DNA of 64,000 nucleotides, from NCBI RefSeq assembly GCF_002352765.1, contig NZ_KZ293963.1:1200368-1264367 (forward strand), written 5' to 3'. Both the position numbers and the translations under genes were made by a program. Under the pieces are notes generated by a model. The model saw only the letters and a list, made by a program, of their open reading frames with translations. It did no database searches and had not been told where the DNA came from. The number at the start of each line of letters is the position of its first letter. The stretch's first letter is position 1. Origin of the DNA: Alteribacter populi. GTDB taxonomy: Bacteria > Bacillota > Bacilli > Bacillales > Salisediminibacteriaceae. Below, piece after piece: positions 32,625-41,513 of this stretch.

Positions 32625-33293
32625 CTAATCATCATCATCGAACAACGACTGTTCTAATCGGTTAATATCACTGTCTGCTCCAATAACAATAAGAATATCT
32701 CCCCGTGCTAAATATTCATCGGCCTGAGGTGACACGTTAATGTCGCCGCCACGTTTGATCGCCATGATGTTACAGCCATACTTAGCACGGATATCAAGGT
32801 CAACAATCGTTTTACCATGAACAAGACCTCCAGCCATAAGCTCTACAATACTATATTCATCTGAAAGCTCCAGATAATCAAGGACATTCTTTGAAACAAT
32901 GTTGTGGGCAATACGAATCCCCATATCCCGTTCAGGGTGCACAACTTTATGAGCACCAATTTTATTCAAGACCTTTTCATGATAGTCGTTTTGCGCTTTC
33001 ACGGTAATATGCCTTACACCTTGTTCAACAAGCATCAGCGTCGTTAAGATGCTAGACTGAATATTATCCCCAATGGCAACGATAACATGATCAAAATTAC
33101 GAATGCCCAAGCTTTTGAGTGTATTGTCATCCGTTGAGTCTGCAACAACGGAATGAGTCGCGATGTTGGCAAATTTGTTGACTTTATCTTCATCCATATC
33201 GATGGCGAGGACTTCCATTCCTTGCTTATTCAAAGCTTGGCAAATACTTCCCCCGAAACGTCCGAGGCCAATAACTGCAAATTGCTTTTTCAT
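32625..33293 (-). CDS. ktrC: Potassium channel RCK subunit KtrC
   Basis: A 222-residue KtrA/KtrC-type regulator: RCK_N Rossmann domain with GLGRFGGSICQ (~8-18) and acidic strand end AIDMDED, then RCK_C (~140-220). Such octameric rings gate the KtrB/KtrD K+ channels in response to ATP/ADP and c-di-AMP. The ATG at 33293 (after GGGGGAAC) gives the usual MKKQFAVIGLGRFG; the longer frame from 33332 lacks an SD. The transmembrane KtrD partner is not in the window. Position next to rnjA fits B. subtilis ktrC (ykqB). Confidence 0.9.
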   Translation of the reverse strand: MKKQFAVIGLGRFGGSICQALNKQGMEVLAIDMDEDKVNKFANIATHSVVADSTDDNTLKSLGIRNFDHVIVAIGDNIQSSILTTLMLVEQGVRHITVKAQNDYHEKVLNKIGAHKVVHPERDMGIRIAHNIVSKNVLDYLELSDEYSIVELMAGGLVHGKTIVDLDIRAKYGCNIMAIKRGGDINVSPQADEYLARGDILIVIGADSDINRLEQSLFDDDD

Positions 33294-33443
33294 ATTGTTC
33301 CCCCAGTTTAATCTGAAAATGATTTTATACAATGTCTTTTTAGCTACTCGTTTTTTCTTTATACTTTAACTTCTTTTAAAGAATAAGGGCGGTAAGCCAA
33401 GTTTTCTTTATCATAGCAGTAGCTTTTACGATTTGGCAACTGT

Positions 33444-34370
33444 TCACTCTCGTTTTTCGATAGCTTTATACGTTTGTGGCCCGACAATTCCATCAACAAT
33501 GAGGTTATTACGCTGCTGGAACCGTCTGACTGCTCGCTCTGTTTCCGGTCCAAAAATGCCGTCAACCGCAGCTCCAACAGCCCTTTGCACAGCTTTTACA
33601 TCTTCCCCTCTCATCCATGGGTCCCGCAAGCTCAAATTCCGCTCTCGTGTTTTTGAAGAACCCTTTAACGCTCGCGTAGATTCAGGTCCATAAATACCAT
33701 CTACTAAAAGAGAATGATCCTTTTGGAACTCTCTGAGCGCTTTTTCAGTTAGTGGACCGAAAATACCATCTACCTGTCCAAGTATATACCCTTGTTTAGT
33801 TAAGTCTCGTTGCAGCTCTTTTACGTCCGCCCCTTGTTGGCCTCGTCGTAGCAATTTGCTTTCAGTCGGTTTATTTACCTTTTGCACGCCTGTTAGTGCT
33901 TCCTCTAGTGAATGTCTTAATTCAACCATATCGAACCCCGGACACTGGGTTGTATTGTAACCAGGAAACTCGTTATGACCTAGAATGTCTTCGGTAGAAA
34001 GCCTAAATGATTTCATTAATGATTCTAACAGAACATGAAGGGATTTTTCTTGTTCATCGTTTAGCCTCTCTTTCGTAAAATCACCAACAAGACAAATACC
34101 TAATGCTTGTCTGTTTGCATTCCCTACGTGATAGCTGACAGTTTCGAGGGCATTCGTTTGTGCAATTTGCCCCACCTTATCGATCACATAATGATAACCA
34201 ATACCCGGCCACCCGAGCTCCTCTACGTGATATCTCGCAAAAGCCTGTGCGCTCCCATTTACTGTGGCACTGTGGTGAATGGCTATTGTTTGAATACTTC
34301 TTCGCTTCCTTTTGGTATAACGTTTTGTTGCATGGGTTACCAACTGGTTTCTTAGATCTTTTATTTTCAT
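33444..34370 (-). CDS. N-acetylmuramoyl-L-alanine amidase with two peptidoglycan-binding domains
   Basis: A 308-residue protein. Residues ~25-160 are an Amidase_2 (PGRP-like) domain with IHHSATVNG, GIGYHYVI and the ligand region GHNEFPGYNTTQCPG. Residues ~165-230 and ~240-305 are two PG_binding_1 repeats, each with DGIFGP-type motifs. There is no signal peptide, as in phage- or mother-cell-lysis amidases (CwlA/XlyA-like). Its role may be mother-cell lysis or release by a holin-like route; no phage genes are near. SD GAGGTGATG before the ATG. Confidence 0.88.
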   Translation of the reverse strand: MKIKDLRNQLVTHATKRYTKRKRRSIQTIAIHHSATVNGSAQAFARYHVEELGWPGIGYHYVIDKVGQIAQTNALETVSYHVGNANRQALGICLVGDFTKERLNDEQEKSLHVLLESLMKSFRLSTEDILGHNEFPGYNTTQCPGFDMVELRHSLEEALTGVQKVNKPTESKLLRRGQQGADVKELQRDLTKQGYILGQVDGIFGPLTEKALREFQKDHSLLVDGIYGPESTRALKGSSKTRERNLSLRDPWMRGEDVKAVQRAVGAAVDGIFGPETERAVRRFQQRNNLIVDGIVGPQTYKAIEKRE

Positions 34371-34587
34371 CTTTACATCACCTCATTTAATAGGTAGGTG
34401 ATTGAAATGAAAATTGGGGAGATATTTGAAGAAATTATCAAAAAAAAATTAATAACCTCTCAGTTTGTATTATAAATATCACGTTGTGATCTTTTCTTAA
34501 CGCTGTTTCTGTAAAGTTTGTTGCTTTTTGAGCGTGCATGCATTCTCTGCCTTATGCTCAGAATGCTAAAAACACCAAAAAAAAGAC

Positions 34588-34613
34588 CGAGTTTGTCGCC
34601 TCAGCGACACTCG
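34588..34613 (-). terminator. Terminator of ykuV
   Basis: CGAGTTTGTCGC / GCGACACTCG hairpin with a single bulge, followed on the minus strand by TCTTTTTTTT. Confidence 0.75.
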
Positions 34614-34630
34614 ACCTCCTTTTGCATTAT

Positions 34631-35077
34631 TTACTCTTTAATCCCAAGAACACGATTGACGCGTTTGGTGAGCATTTTCATGCCACCGCCACCTGCTTGA
34701 AAGTGACGCAGCTGTCCTTCAGCATCAAACACATAATAGCTTGGGACGTATTGATTTTCAAAGGCGTCTGTTAGTTTATGTTCACTATCTACAAATGTCG
34801 GTTGCGTAATATCATGCTCTGCAGCGACTTTTTTAATTTCTTCTAAATCTAAATCTTTTTCAGAGCGAGGCATGTGAACAGACATCACATTTAACTGATC
34901 TTTATATTTATCTCTAAATTCATTGACGTCAGGCATCGCTTCTTTACAAAGGTGACAGCTGATGGACCAAAAATGGATCAGTGTTGGTTTTTCCCCGACT
35001 AAGTCAGTTTTATTTACTTGACCATTTAACCATTCTGTAGCACCTTCTAGTTCCGGCATTAGTGAACGTAGCTTCAT
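34631..35077 (-). CDS. ykuV: TlpA/ResA-type thiol-disulfide oxidoreductase YkuV
   Basis: A 148-residue cytoplasmic thioredoxin-fold protein with redox motif SCHLC (~39-43, CXXC), and the cis-Pro VPSY region (~112). In B. subtilis YkuV is a small thiol-disulfide oxidoreductase encoded next to the 2-Cys peroxiredoxin YkuU. No signal peptide or membrane anchor. It is 109 bp downstream of ykuU, same strand. Confidence 0.88.
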   Translation of the reverse strand: MKLRSLMPELEGATEWLNGQVNKTDLVGEKPTLIHFWSISCHLCKEAMPDVNEFRDKYKDQLNVMSVHMPRSEKDLDLEEIKKVAAEHDITQPTFVDSEHKLTDAFENQYVPSYYVFDAEGQLRHFQAGGGGMKMLTKRVNRVLGIKE

Positions 35078-35114
35078 ATCTTAAGTCCCTCCGATTTAGT
35101 TTATTATGTATGAT

Positions 35115-35154
35115 AGAAAAGGCCTAACAAAAATCATTTTGCTAGACCTTTTCT
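35115..35154 (-). other. Hairpin between ykuU and ykuV
   Basis: AGAAAAGGCCTAACA / TGCTAGACCTTTTCT, imperfect stem of ~13 bp with one to two mismatches. No T-run after it on the minus strand, so it is a weak terminator or a stability element that could lower ykuV relative to ykuU. Confidence 0.45.
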
Positions 35155-35186
35155 CGTTGATTTTATTTTACCCGTTTAAAAGTGAA

Positions 35187-35738
35187 TTACACTTTTAACG
35201 TTTCTTGACCTGGCTTCCAGTTTGCAGGGCAAAGTCCGCCAGTTTGAAGTGCTTGAAGAACACGTAGCGTTTCATCTACGTCACGACCAATGTTGTTATG
35301 GTTAACAACAGAGTACATTAGCTCGCCTTCAGGGCTGATGATGAACAAGCCGCGAAGTGCAACACCTTCGTCTTCGATAAGTACACCGTACTCGCGAGAT
35401 ACTTGGTGGTTAGTATCAGCCGCTAATGGGTATTTAAGTTCACCGAGACCATTATCGTCACGGTGCGTGTTGATCCAAGCTAGGTGAGTGTGGACCGTAT
35501 CTGTAGAAACCCCGATTACTTCTGCATCAAGGTCTTCAAACTCATCGTAACGGTCACTTAAAGCAGTGATTTCTGTAGGACATACGAATGTGAAGTCCAT
35601 TGGATAAAAGTAAAGAACTGTCCACTTGTCTTGCTTCATGTTCTCCTCTAGGCTTACTTTTCCAAATTCCTTATCCGCCAATACAGCATCCATTTCAAAT
35701 CGTGGAGCTTGTTTTGCTACCATACGTTTTTCTGACAT
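35187..35738 (-). CDS. ykuU: 2-Cys peroxiredoxin YkuU
   Basis: A 183-residue typical 2-Cys peroxiredoxin. Peroxidatic Cys in DFTFVCPTE (~53), resolving Cys in GGLCPANWKPG (~170). It reduces H2O2 and organic peroxides. A strong promoter with an overlapping PerR-like box lies upstream, in line with peroxide induction. ykuV downstream may be a reductant. ATG with GGAGG. Confidence 0.93.
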   Translation of the reverse strand: MSEKRMVAKQAPRFEMDAVLADKEFGKVSLEENMKQDKWTVLYFYPMDFTFVCPTEITALSDRYDEFEDLDAEVIGVSTDTVHTHLAWINTHRDDNGLGELKYPLAADTNHQVSREYGVLIEDEGVALRGLFIISPEGELMYSVVNHNNIGRDVDETLRVLQALQTGGLCPANWKPGQETLKV

Positions 35739-35770
35739 ATGTAATCCCTCCTGAGTAGTGGTCTTATTAA

Positions 35771-35810
35771 TTACAATGATTATTATAAGAAAAGAATTCT
35801 AATCAGTCAA
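35771..35810 (-). promoter_or_regulatory. ykuU promoter with PerR-like box
   Basis: On the minus strand TTGACT (35810-35805) and TATAAT (35787-35782) are 17 nt apart. Overlapping and just after the -10 is TTACAATGATTATTA (35771-35785), which matches the PerR consensus TTATAATNATTATAA at 12 of 14 defined bases. It suggests peroxide-inducible control. Confidence 0.7.
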
Positions 35811-36082
35811 CATCTGCTGATTTTCTTTTCTATTTTACACTGCAGTACACATTTCGTCATTATTCCCATTTTAGAGAAATTTAATCGAAAAAGCACCAAC
35901 AGAATCTATTATAACGAAGGATTCGACTTAATGAAAATAATACGCCTTATAGCGTCCAAAGATATTGCGAGAAACTTTTTTATACTCTTAACGTTTCATT
36001 GTCTTTATAACCTGGGTATATTAAAATGAATGACATCGTTCAACAATTTTAGTGAAAATAGTCAGATAAGGAGAGTGAGATT

Positions 36083-36919
36083 ATGAACGATTGGCTTACC
36101 TCAATAAATTGGGAAGGATTTTTACTCGCAGCAGCTCTTTTAGCTTTACAGGTCATCGGAATTCTTATTGTTTACTTTATTGTACGAGCCATTGGGAAAA
36201 GGGTGATTTCCTCTAGCTTTGAGCGAATGAGTACCCAACGTAACATGTCTCCCGGGCGGACAAAGACGCTGGAGAAGTTATCAATCAATATTTTTTCGTA
36301 TGTGTTATTGTTTATCGTTGTCACCATTGTGATCGGGTTATTTGATTATGACGTAACAGCACTTATTGCTGGCGCTGGTCTTGTCGGATTAGCGATCGGA
36401 TTTGGTGCACAAGGGTTAGTCAGTGATGTGGTTACTGGATTTTTCCTTCTTCTGGAGAAGCAACTTGAAGTTGAGGAATACGTGACCGTCGCCGGAATTG
36501 ATGGCGTAGTTGAAGAAGTAGGTTTAAGAACGACCCGACTACGCAGTTTTGATGGAACGGTTCACTACATACCTAACCGGGAAATCGGTTCACTCAGCAA
36601 CCATTCACGCTCTAACATGCAAGCACTCGTTGATATTGGCATATCGTATAATGATAATATTGACAAAGCGATCACTGTCATTCAAGACGTTTGTGACCGC
36701 GTAGCTGCTGATGATGAAACGGTCGTAGAAGGTCCTGACGTTATCGGCGTTCAAAGTTTAGGTGATAGCGACGTCGTCATCCGCGTAATTGCCAAAACGA
36801 AAAACATGGAACAATGGGGCTTAGAACGAAAATTGCGTAAAGGAATCAAAGAAGCATTGGATGCCAATGGGATTGAAATTCCGTTCCCGCACCAAGTTTA
36901 TATTGAGAAAAAAGAATAA
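36083..36919 (+). CDS. ykuT: Small-conductance mechanosensitive channel YkuT (MscS family)
   Basis: A 278-residue MscS-type channel. About three N-terminal transmembrane helices (~15-38, 72-92, 95-115). The pore-lining TM3 is AGAGLVGLAIGFGAQGLVSDVVTGFFLLLEKQ, with the Gly/Ala packing pattern, then the beta domain with FDGTVHYIPNREIG. It releases solutes on hypo-osmotic shock. ATG after GGAGAG. A terminator follows. A second MscS-family gene is at 42426. Confidence 0.92.
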   Translation: MNDWLTSINWEGFLLAAALLALQVIGILIVYFIVRAIGKRVISSSFERMSTQRNMSPGRTKTLEKLSINIFSYVLLFIVVTIVIGLFDYDVTALIAGAGLVGLAIGFGAQGLVSDVVTGFFLLLEKQLEVEEYVTVAGIDGVVEEVGLRTTRLRSFDGTVHYIPNREIGSLSNHSRSNMQALVDIGISYNDNIDKAITVIQDVCDRVAADDETVVEGPDVIGVQSLGDSDVVIRVIAKTKNMEQWGLERKLRKGIKEALDANGIEIPFPHQVYIEKKE

Positions 36920-36934
36920 TGTTGTTTGTTTCAC

Positions 36935-36956
36935 GCGTCTCTTTTCATAGAGGCGC
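36935..36956 (+). terminator. Terminator of ykuT
   Basis: GCGTCTC / GAGGCGC hairpin with 8 nt loop, followed by TTTTTTTCTG. Confidence 0.8.
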
Positions 36957-37051
36957 TTTTTTTCTGTAAATTTTACTCTTTTCTTTATGATTTAGAGTGA
37001 AAAGCAGTTATTTAATTGCTTTTTATGTTTTTGATCCGCTTGTCTATGCAT

Positions 37052-37156
37052 ATATCAGCGGAAAATAGTGAGATATCAGCGGAAATTAGCCATATATCGG
37101 CGGAAATGTGTGAGATATCAGCGGAAATTAGTTATTTATCAGCGGAAATGCTTGTG
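37052..37156 (+). repeat. 21-bp tandem repeat array, locus 1
   Basis: Five units of exactly 21 bp, each with the core ATATCAGCGGAAAT (one TATCGGCGG variant, first unit AAAAT, last TTATC). The trailing 7 bases vary. A degenerate sixth unit follows. Translation in one frame would give an ISAEI heptad pattern, but there is no SD and no conservation as protein. The same core, inverted, forms an array at 56841-57008. Intergenic, between ykuT and ykuS. Confidence 0.85.
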
Positions 37157-37220
37157 ATGTCGAGAATTCGACAAATAAACAAAAATATCGACAACTGCCG
37201 TACTCCACAACAACATAAAA

Positions 37221-37257
37221 AGACAGAGGAAAACGAAGCATTCGTTTTCCTCTGTCT
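37221..37257. terminator. Terminator downstream of ykuS
   Basis: AGACAGAGGAAAACGAA / TTCGTTTTCCTCTGTCT, a 17-bp perfect stem with 3 nt loop. The T-run is weak on both sides but the stem is long. Confidence 0.75.
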
Positions 37258-37267
37258 ACCAACTCTT

Positions 37268-37513
37268 CTATTGTTGAATTCTTTGATCTACTTGCTGACA
37301 CACTTCATCTGCGCTCATTCCGTGAGCATTGATGACGGAGCCTTGCGTTTGCGCGTCCTGCATACCCATCATATTTTGATCCTGCCCACTAATAACACAG
37401 CAATCACACCCTGAAGCATCCTGTTCTTGTTTAAGCTGGACAATATCATAACCTCTTTGCTGCAGCGCTTCTTGAATATCAGATAGGGATTGTTCTACAC
37501 CAACTCTAGCCAT
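37268..37513 (-). CDS. ykuS: YkuS family protein (UPF0180)
   Basis: An 81-residue protein with MARVGVEQSLSDIQEALQQRGYDIVQL and GCDCCVISGQDQNMMGMQD, matching UPF0180 (YkuS). The Cys cluster CDCC is part of the family pattern. Function unknown. ATG after GGAGG. Located beside ykuT as in B. subtilis. Confidence 0.9.
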   Translation of the reverse strand: MARVGVEQSLSDIQEALQQRGYDIVQLKQEQDASGCDCCVISGQDQNMMGMQDAQTQGSVINAHGMSADEVCQQVDQRIQQ

Positions 37514-37605
37514 AACGTTTCCTCCTTATGAAAATTTAGGAATGACCTTTCACCTATACTGTACCCAAAAATTCTAATCTTACCCATTTTGTGTTTTTTA
37601 TTAAA

Positions 37606-37710
37606 AACAGCGTCAGCTTGCATGTTTTAAAGTCTCAAGGATGCTTTTCCCTTGAGACTTGCGGCTCTTATAAATCCCTATCCTTGAACAAAATCGCAAG
37701 GCGCCTGCGT
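37606..37710. repeat. Dispersed repeat, family C, copy 2
   Basis: AACAGCGTCAGCTTGCATGT, TTTAAAGTCTCAAGGATGCT and TTTCCCTTGAGAC match 32403-32470. It ends in ATCGCAAGGCGCCTGCGTCG, the AAGCGCAAGG-type motif. Intergenic, no ORF. Confidence 0.7.
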
Positions 37711-37719
37711 CGATTTTTC

Positions 37720-39021
37720 TTAACTCTTAACAAACGACCTCATCACTTCAATATAAATACGTCGAAGCTTATCGTAATCATCAAAATCTTTTGGAAGGTT
37801 GAAATCAATGTGGAAGACCGTGTCTTCTGTTTCTGTTGAAAAATAGTATTCCTCGTAATCTACAAAAGTGACGTGACGGCCGGTCGTAAATATTCCTATG
37901 TCACTTGTTTCGTCTTCGTGAAGCTCTTTTACCTCAAAAACTGGATCGTCTTGTGCAATAATCAGGTCTTCTGGTTTAAGTTCACGAATGTCTGATTCTC
38001 GTTGTACAGCGTCTTCAATCGCTTCTGCTTTAATTGTTAATTTAGAAAGGAATTTTCCGTTATCTGAAATCCCAGGACCGTTATCTCGTTCAATCAGCGT
38101 GGAAAATTGAAAATAACTATTAAGGAGAAAAGGTGATACGCTCCTTTTATCATATCCATAGTTTTCTAACTCAAACGAAAAGCTTGTTTCTGGAATGGGA
38201 ACGTCACTTTTTTCTAACGGTGTATAACTAAACGTTTGTTTTCTCTCCTCCTGCCCTGTTGGTTCTTCAACAAGATCCTCATCCAATTCATATGTCTGAG
38301 TATGCAGCACATCTAGCATTTCTTCCAAGATCCGTTCGTATTCATCTGTTGCCGTTGGAATGGTTACTGTCGCCTTTAAGTAGTCATCCTCACTTTCGCC
38401 GAAGAGCTCATAAACGTCAAACCCTCCATCATTTTCAAATTTAACGATATATTCATAAGGTCCAATGTCTTTATCTGACTCGAACTCTTCACTGTTCCAC
38501 TCATCTTCCCCTAGTAGTGGTACCCCAGGACCTCCTGTTATGCTTTCTTTTTTAAATTTCTTTACCTGTTCTTCTGAATCACTATCAGCAGCTTGTCTAG
38601 CCTCTTTGTACATAGCATCTTGTTCTTCTTCTGAGGGTTCTTCAGAAAAAATATCTAGATCTGGATGATAAAAGAGATGATAAAAGAACTTCTTCTGTGG
38701 CTCCATGACCAACGACGCCTGATCTTCTCGAATCGTTCGGAAGTTTTGACCATGATAAGCAAAAGGTATGTCTTCATGCTCTCGTAAAAAAAACATTTGT
38801 TCCGGCATCAGCACCTCAATGTTCTTTACTCTAGTAAAAGATTGAGGGATAGAAAGCTGGTATGAGGATGGGACAATTTCGTCACCTTCATAGGATATGT
38901 TTGTTTCTTCTTGATAGGTATAAACCGTTTGCTCTGTTTCCGAGGCAGAATCCTCACCAACTGAACAGCTAGTGACCCCAAGCAGTACGAACAAAGCTGC
39001 GCAATATTTCATCCTTTTCAT
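37720..39021 (-). CDS. Large acidic lipoprotein, function unknown
   Basis: A 433-residue lipoprotein: MKRMKYCAALFVLLGVTSC with the lipobox GVTSC (Cys ~19) and a strongly acidic body. Mixed alpha/beta, no transmembrane helix or enzyme motif I recognise. The ATG at 39021 follows GGGAGG by 6 nt; frames starting further upstream (39075) have no SD. Lies between ykuS and ykuR; monocistronic. I cannot assign a function. Confidence 0.7.
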   Translation of the reverse strand: MKRMKYCAALFVLLGVTSCSVGEDSASETEQTVYTYQEETNISYEGDEIVPSSYQLSIPQSFTRVKNIEVLMPEQMFFLREHEDIPFAYHGQNFRTIREDQASLVMEPQKKFFYHLFYHPDLDIFSEEPSEEEQDAMYKEARQAADSDSEEQVKKFKKESITGGPGVPLLGEDEWNSEEFESDKDIGPYEYIVKFENDGGFDVYELFGESEDDYLKATVTIPTATDEYERILEEMLDVLHTQTYELDEDLVEEPTGQEERKQTFSYTPLEKSDVPIPETSFSFELENYGYDKRSVSPFLLNSYFQFSTLIERDNGPGISDNGKFLSKLTIKAEAIEDAVQRESDIRELKPEDLIIAQDDPVFEVKELHEDETSDIGIFTTGRHVTFVDYEEYYFSTETEDTVFHIDFNLPKDFDDYDKLRRIYIEVMRSFVKS

Positions 39022-39109
39022 CCTTTTCCTCCCTTTCATATAACGGTTAAAATATACCGGAAATGTATTTTTCAAAGGCTCTGTTAAAGCCTATTGTTAG
39101 TATTTTGAT

Positions 39110-39225
39110 TCGCTTTCGGTGGACTCTTTTCGCAGGTACAGCTCAAGGCTCCTCGGAAGAAATACGCTTCCTGCGGGGTCTCAAGAATCGTGCTGTTCCC
39201 GCTGGAGTCGCCACCTTCGCTTACC
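39110..39225 (+). repeat. Dispersed GC-rich repeat, family B
   Basis: GGTGGACTCTTTTCGCAGGT, GGCTCCTCGGAAG, CTGCGGGGTCTC and GTTCCCGCTGGAGTCGCCACC. The last part matches the window's first 66 bases and 45740-45785. Between a lipoprotein gene and ykuR; the rest of this gap holds only a terminator. Confidence 0.65.
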
Positions 39226-39356
39226 ACAATACAAAAACTCATTGTTAACTTCTTTGATAACAACAATGCTCTGTTTAGGAAATAAGTCACTTTTGTGCAG
39301 AATAGCTTCAGATTTGTATTGTCCTTGCTTCATTTTTTAAGTCACTTCCATTAAAA

Positions 39357-39398
39357 AGACTGCCTTAAAGAAGTTAAGAACCTCTAAGGCAGTCTTTA
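39357..39398 (-). terminator. Terminator of dapH-ykuR
   Basis: AAGACTGCCTTA / TAAGGCAGTCTT with 17 nt loop just after the ykuR stop; T-run on the minus strand is weak. Confidence 0.75.
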
Positions 39399-39401
39399 CA
39401 A

Positions 39402-40535
39402 TTAGTTCGATTGAATTTCTGTGAAAAAATCTACGAGAAGGTCAACTGCAAACGGAATGGCTTCTTCTTTCGCATTTAGGGTAGACGAGTGCAATCCGCT
39501 TACACTATCTACGCCTAGCCAAAACATCATTCCCGGTATTGATTCTAAAAAGTAACCAAAGTCTTCTCCGGTCATTGCTTTTTCACATTCGATTAAATTT
39601 GCCGAAGACCGATTCTCAGTAAAATTCATAAACCGTTTACTTATTTCATGGTCATTGTATACTTGACAGTAGTTTGCCCCGTAATCAATACTCGCCTGAC
39701 AGTTAAAGCTTGCTTCGATTCCTTTAACCTGAGCTTCAATTCGTTTTTTAACAACACTCATGGAATCGATCGATAATGTGCGGATCGTCCCTTCAACACG
39801 AGCGTCTTCTGCAATGATGTTTTGCTTCGTGCCTCCACTGATTTTCCCGACTGTCAAAACAGCAGAATCGAGTGGGGCTACATTTCGAGAAACGATCGAT
39901 TGAAACTGAGTGACGAGATGACTTGCAGCGACAACCATATCATTTGCCATATGAGGAAGGGCTGCGTGTCCTCCCTGTCCTTTCAAATCGATAAACAGCT
40001 CACTCGTGTTAGCAAACAGTAATCCTGGCTTTGTGGCGACAGTTCCTACTGGATACTCAGGAGCGATGTGAAGAGCTAGCATTTCATCTGGCTTCCACTC
40101 TAGAAACTCATTCGATTCAAGTAAAGGTTTTGCGCCGCCAGGGCCTTCTTCTGCTGGTTGAAAGACAAAAACGAGGTTGTCTTTTGGCTGGTTTTCTGCA
40201 AAATGAGAGAGGACTCCAAGCCCGATCGTCATATGAAAATCATGGCCGCACGCATGCATGTACCCTTCATGATTTGATGAAAAGGCCAAGTTTGTTTCTT
40301 CTTTAATCGGCAGACCATCAATATCTGCTCGGTAGCCATATGTTTTTTCTGGTTGGCTTCCGTTAAGACGAACCAACAACCCGGTACGCCATTTTTTAAT
40401 TTCTAAATGTTCATGCGGCAATCGGTTAATAAATTCGAGCAAAAATGCTTGCGTCTTTATCTCTTGAAAGCCACTCTCAGGAATTTGATGAAGCTCACGT
40501 CTCACTTCAATAAGACGCCCAGAATCAATACTCAT
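39402..40535 (-). CDS. ykuR: N-acetyldiaminopimelate deacetylase
   Basis: A 377-residue M20D peptidase-family enzyme with metal motif HACGHDFHMTIGLG (~93-106) and EEGPGGA (~128). YkuR removes the acetyl group from N-acetyl-LL-diaminopimelate in the acetylase branch of lysine/mDAP synthesis. It follows dapH (30 bp gap) in the same transcript, which strongly supports the assignment over an unspecific amidohydrolase. Confidence 0.93.
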   Translation of the reverse strand: MSIDSGRLIEVRRELHQIPESGFQEIKTQAFLLEFINRLPHEHLEIKKWRTGLLVRLNGSQPEKTYGYRADIDGLPIKEETNLAFSSNHEGYMHACGHDFHMTIGLGVLSHFAENQPKDNLVFVFQPAEEGPGGAKPLLESNEFLEWKPDEMLALHIAPEYPVGTVATKPGLLFANTSELFIDLKGQGGHAALPHMANDMVVAASHLVTQFQSIVSRNVAPLDSAVLTVGKISGGTKQNIIAEDARVEGTIRTLSIDSMSVVKKRIEAQVKGIEASFNCQASIDYGANYCQVYNDHEISKRFMNFTENRSSANLIECEKAMTGEDFGYFLESIPGMMFWLGVDSVSGLHSSTLNAKEEAIPFAVDLLVDFFTEIQSN

Positions 40536-40565
40536 GGAATTACTCCTTTTATCTGATCACAAGTC

Positions 40566-41288
40566 TTACTCGTCGTTTAATTTACGAAGCTCTTGCTTGA
40601 TTTCCGTTTTTCCTTTTGTTTGCTCGTCAATTTTTTTAATCACTCGAGCTGGAGTACCTGCAACAACTGTGTTTGGAGGCACGTCTTCAGTTACAATCGC
40701 GCCAGCCGCAACGACGGAACCTTCCCCAACTGTTACACCTTCGAGAATAACTGCGTTTGCGCCTACAACGACGCCGTCTTCTACTACGACGGGCTTAGCA
40801 GATGGCGGCTCAATAACACCCGCGAGGACAGTACCTGCACCAATGTGGCAGTTTTTCCCGACAGTTGCACGACCACCCATTACAACGTTCATATCGATCA
40901 TCGTTCCTTCACCGACAACAGAACCGATGTTGATAGATGCTCCCATCATAATAACCGCGCCTTCACCGATTTCAACTTGGTCACGAATGATCGCGCCTGG
41001 CTCAATACGTGCTTTAATATTTTTCATATCGAGCATAGGAATCGCAGAGTTACGACGGTCGTTTTCCACCACATAATCCTCTATCTGGTCTTTGTTTTCA
41101 TTTAACGCGTTCTCGATGTCTTTCCATTCTCCGAAAAGAACGCCAGTGTTTCCTTGAATAAACGTCTTAGTATTTTCACCGAAATCCACCGCTTCAAGGT
41201 CACTCCCTTTAATATGTACCTTTACCGGCGTTGATTTTTCACTATTTGAGATAAATTGGATAATCTCATTTGCATCCATCATTTTCAT
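40566..41288 (-). CDS. dapH: Tetrahydrodipicolinate N-acetyltransferase
   Basis: A 240-residue left-handed beta-helix acetyltransferase: N-terminal MKMMDANEIIQFISNSEKSTPVKV, then hexapeptide repeats (IGEGAVIMMGASINIGSVVGEGT) from ~90 to ~215. It acetylates tetrahydrodipicolinate in lysine/mDAP synthesis. The upstream 43-residue extension of the frame has no SD; ATG 41288 follows AGGAGG. Confidence 0.95.
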   Translation of the reverse strand: MKMMDANEIIQFISNSEKSTPVKVHIKGSDLEAVDFGENTKTFIQGNTGVLFGEWKDIENALNENKDQIEDYVVENDRRNSAIPMLDMKNIKARIEPGAIIRDQVEIGEGAVIMMGASINIGSVVGEGTMIDMNVVMGGRATVGKNCHIGAGTVLAGVIEPPSAKPVVVEDGVVVGANAVILEGVTVGEGSVVAAGAIVTEDVPPNTVVAGTPARVIKKIDEQTKGKTEIKQELRKLNDE

Positions 41289-41488
41289 GGCTAAATTCCT
41301 CCTAATAATATTGGGTAAATGTAAAATACACATCCTAATGATAGTCAGTAATTTTAAAAAATGCAATGGAGAATGTTTTCTTTGCTTGTTGTAAACGTGC
41401 GAATTATTTCGATTCAAATACTGACTAAAAGAGAAGAAAAGGCAGAAGTAGATTTGATCTGGAGCAAGCTAATTGCTAAAAACAGAAA

Positions 41489-41508
41489 AAGCCGGCAAAT
41501 GCCGACTT
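41489..41508 (-). terminator. Terminator after hypothetical exported protein gene
   Basis: GCCGGC-AAAT-GCCGAC hairpin flanked by AAAAA and TTTT. Confidence 0.75.
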
Positions 41509-41513
41509 TTGCC

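Noticed and set aside
37052..37156. Possible CRISPR array
   Set aside because: Units are contiguous 21-mers without unique spacers of 30+ bp, and no cas gene is present. The same holds for 56841-57008.
37016..37414. 132-codon plus-strand ORF with ISAEI-type repeats
   Set aside because: It is produced by the 21-bp DNA repeat, then runs antisense through ykuS. No SD. Treated as a repeat array.
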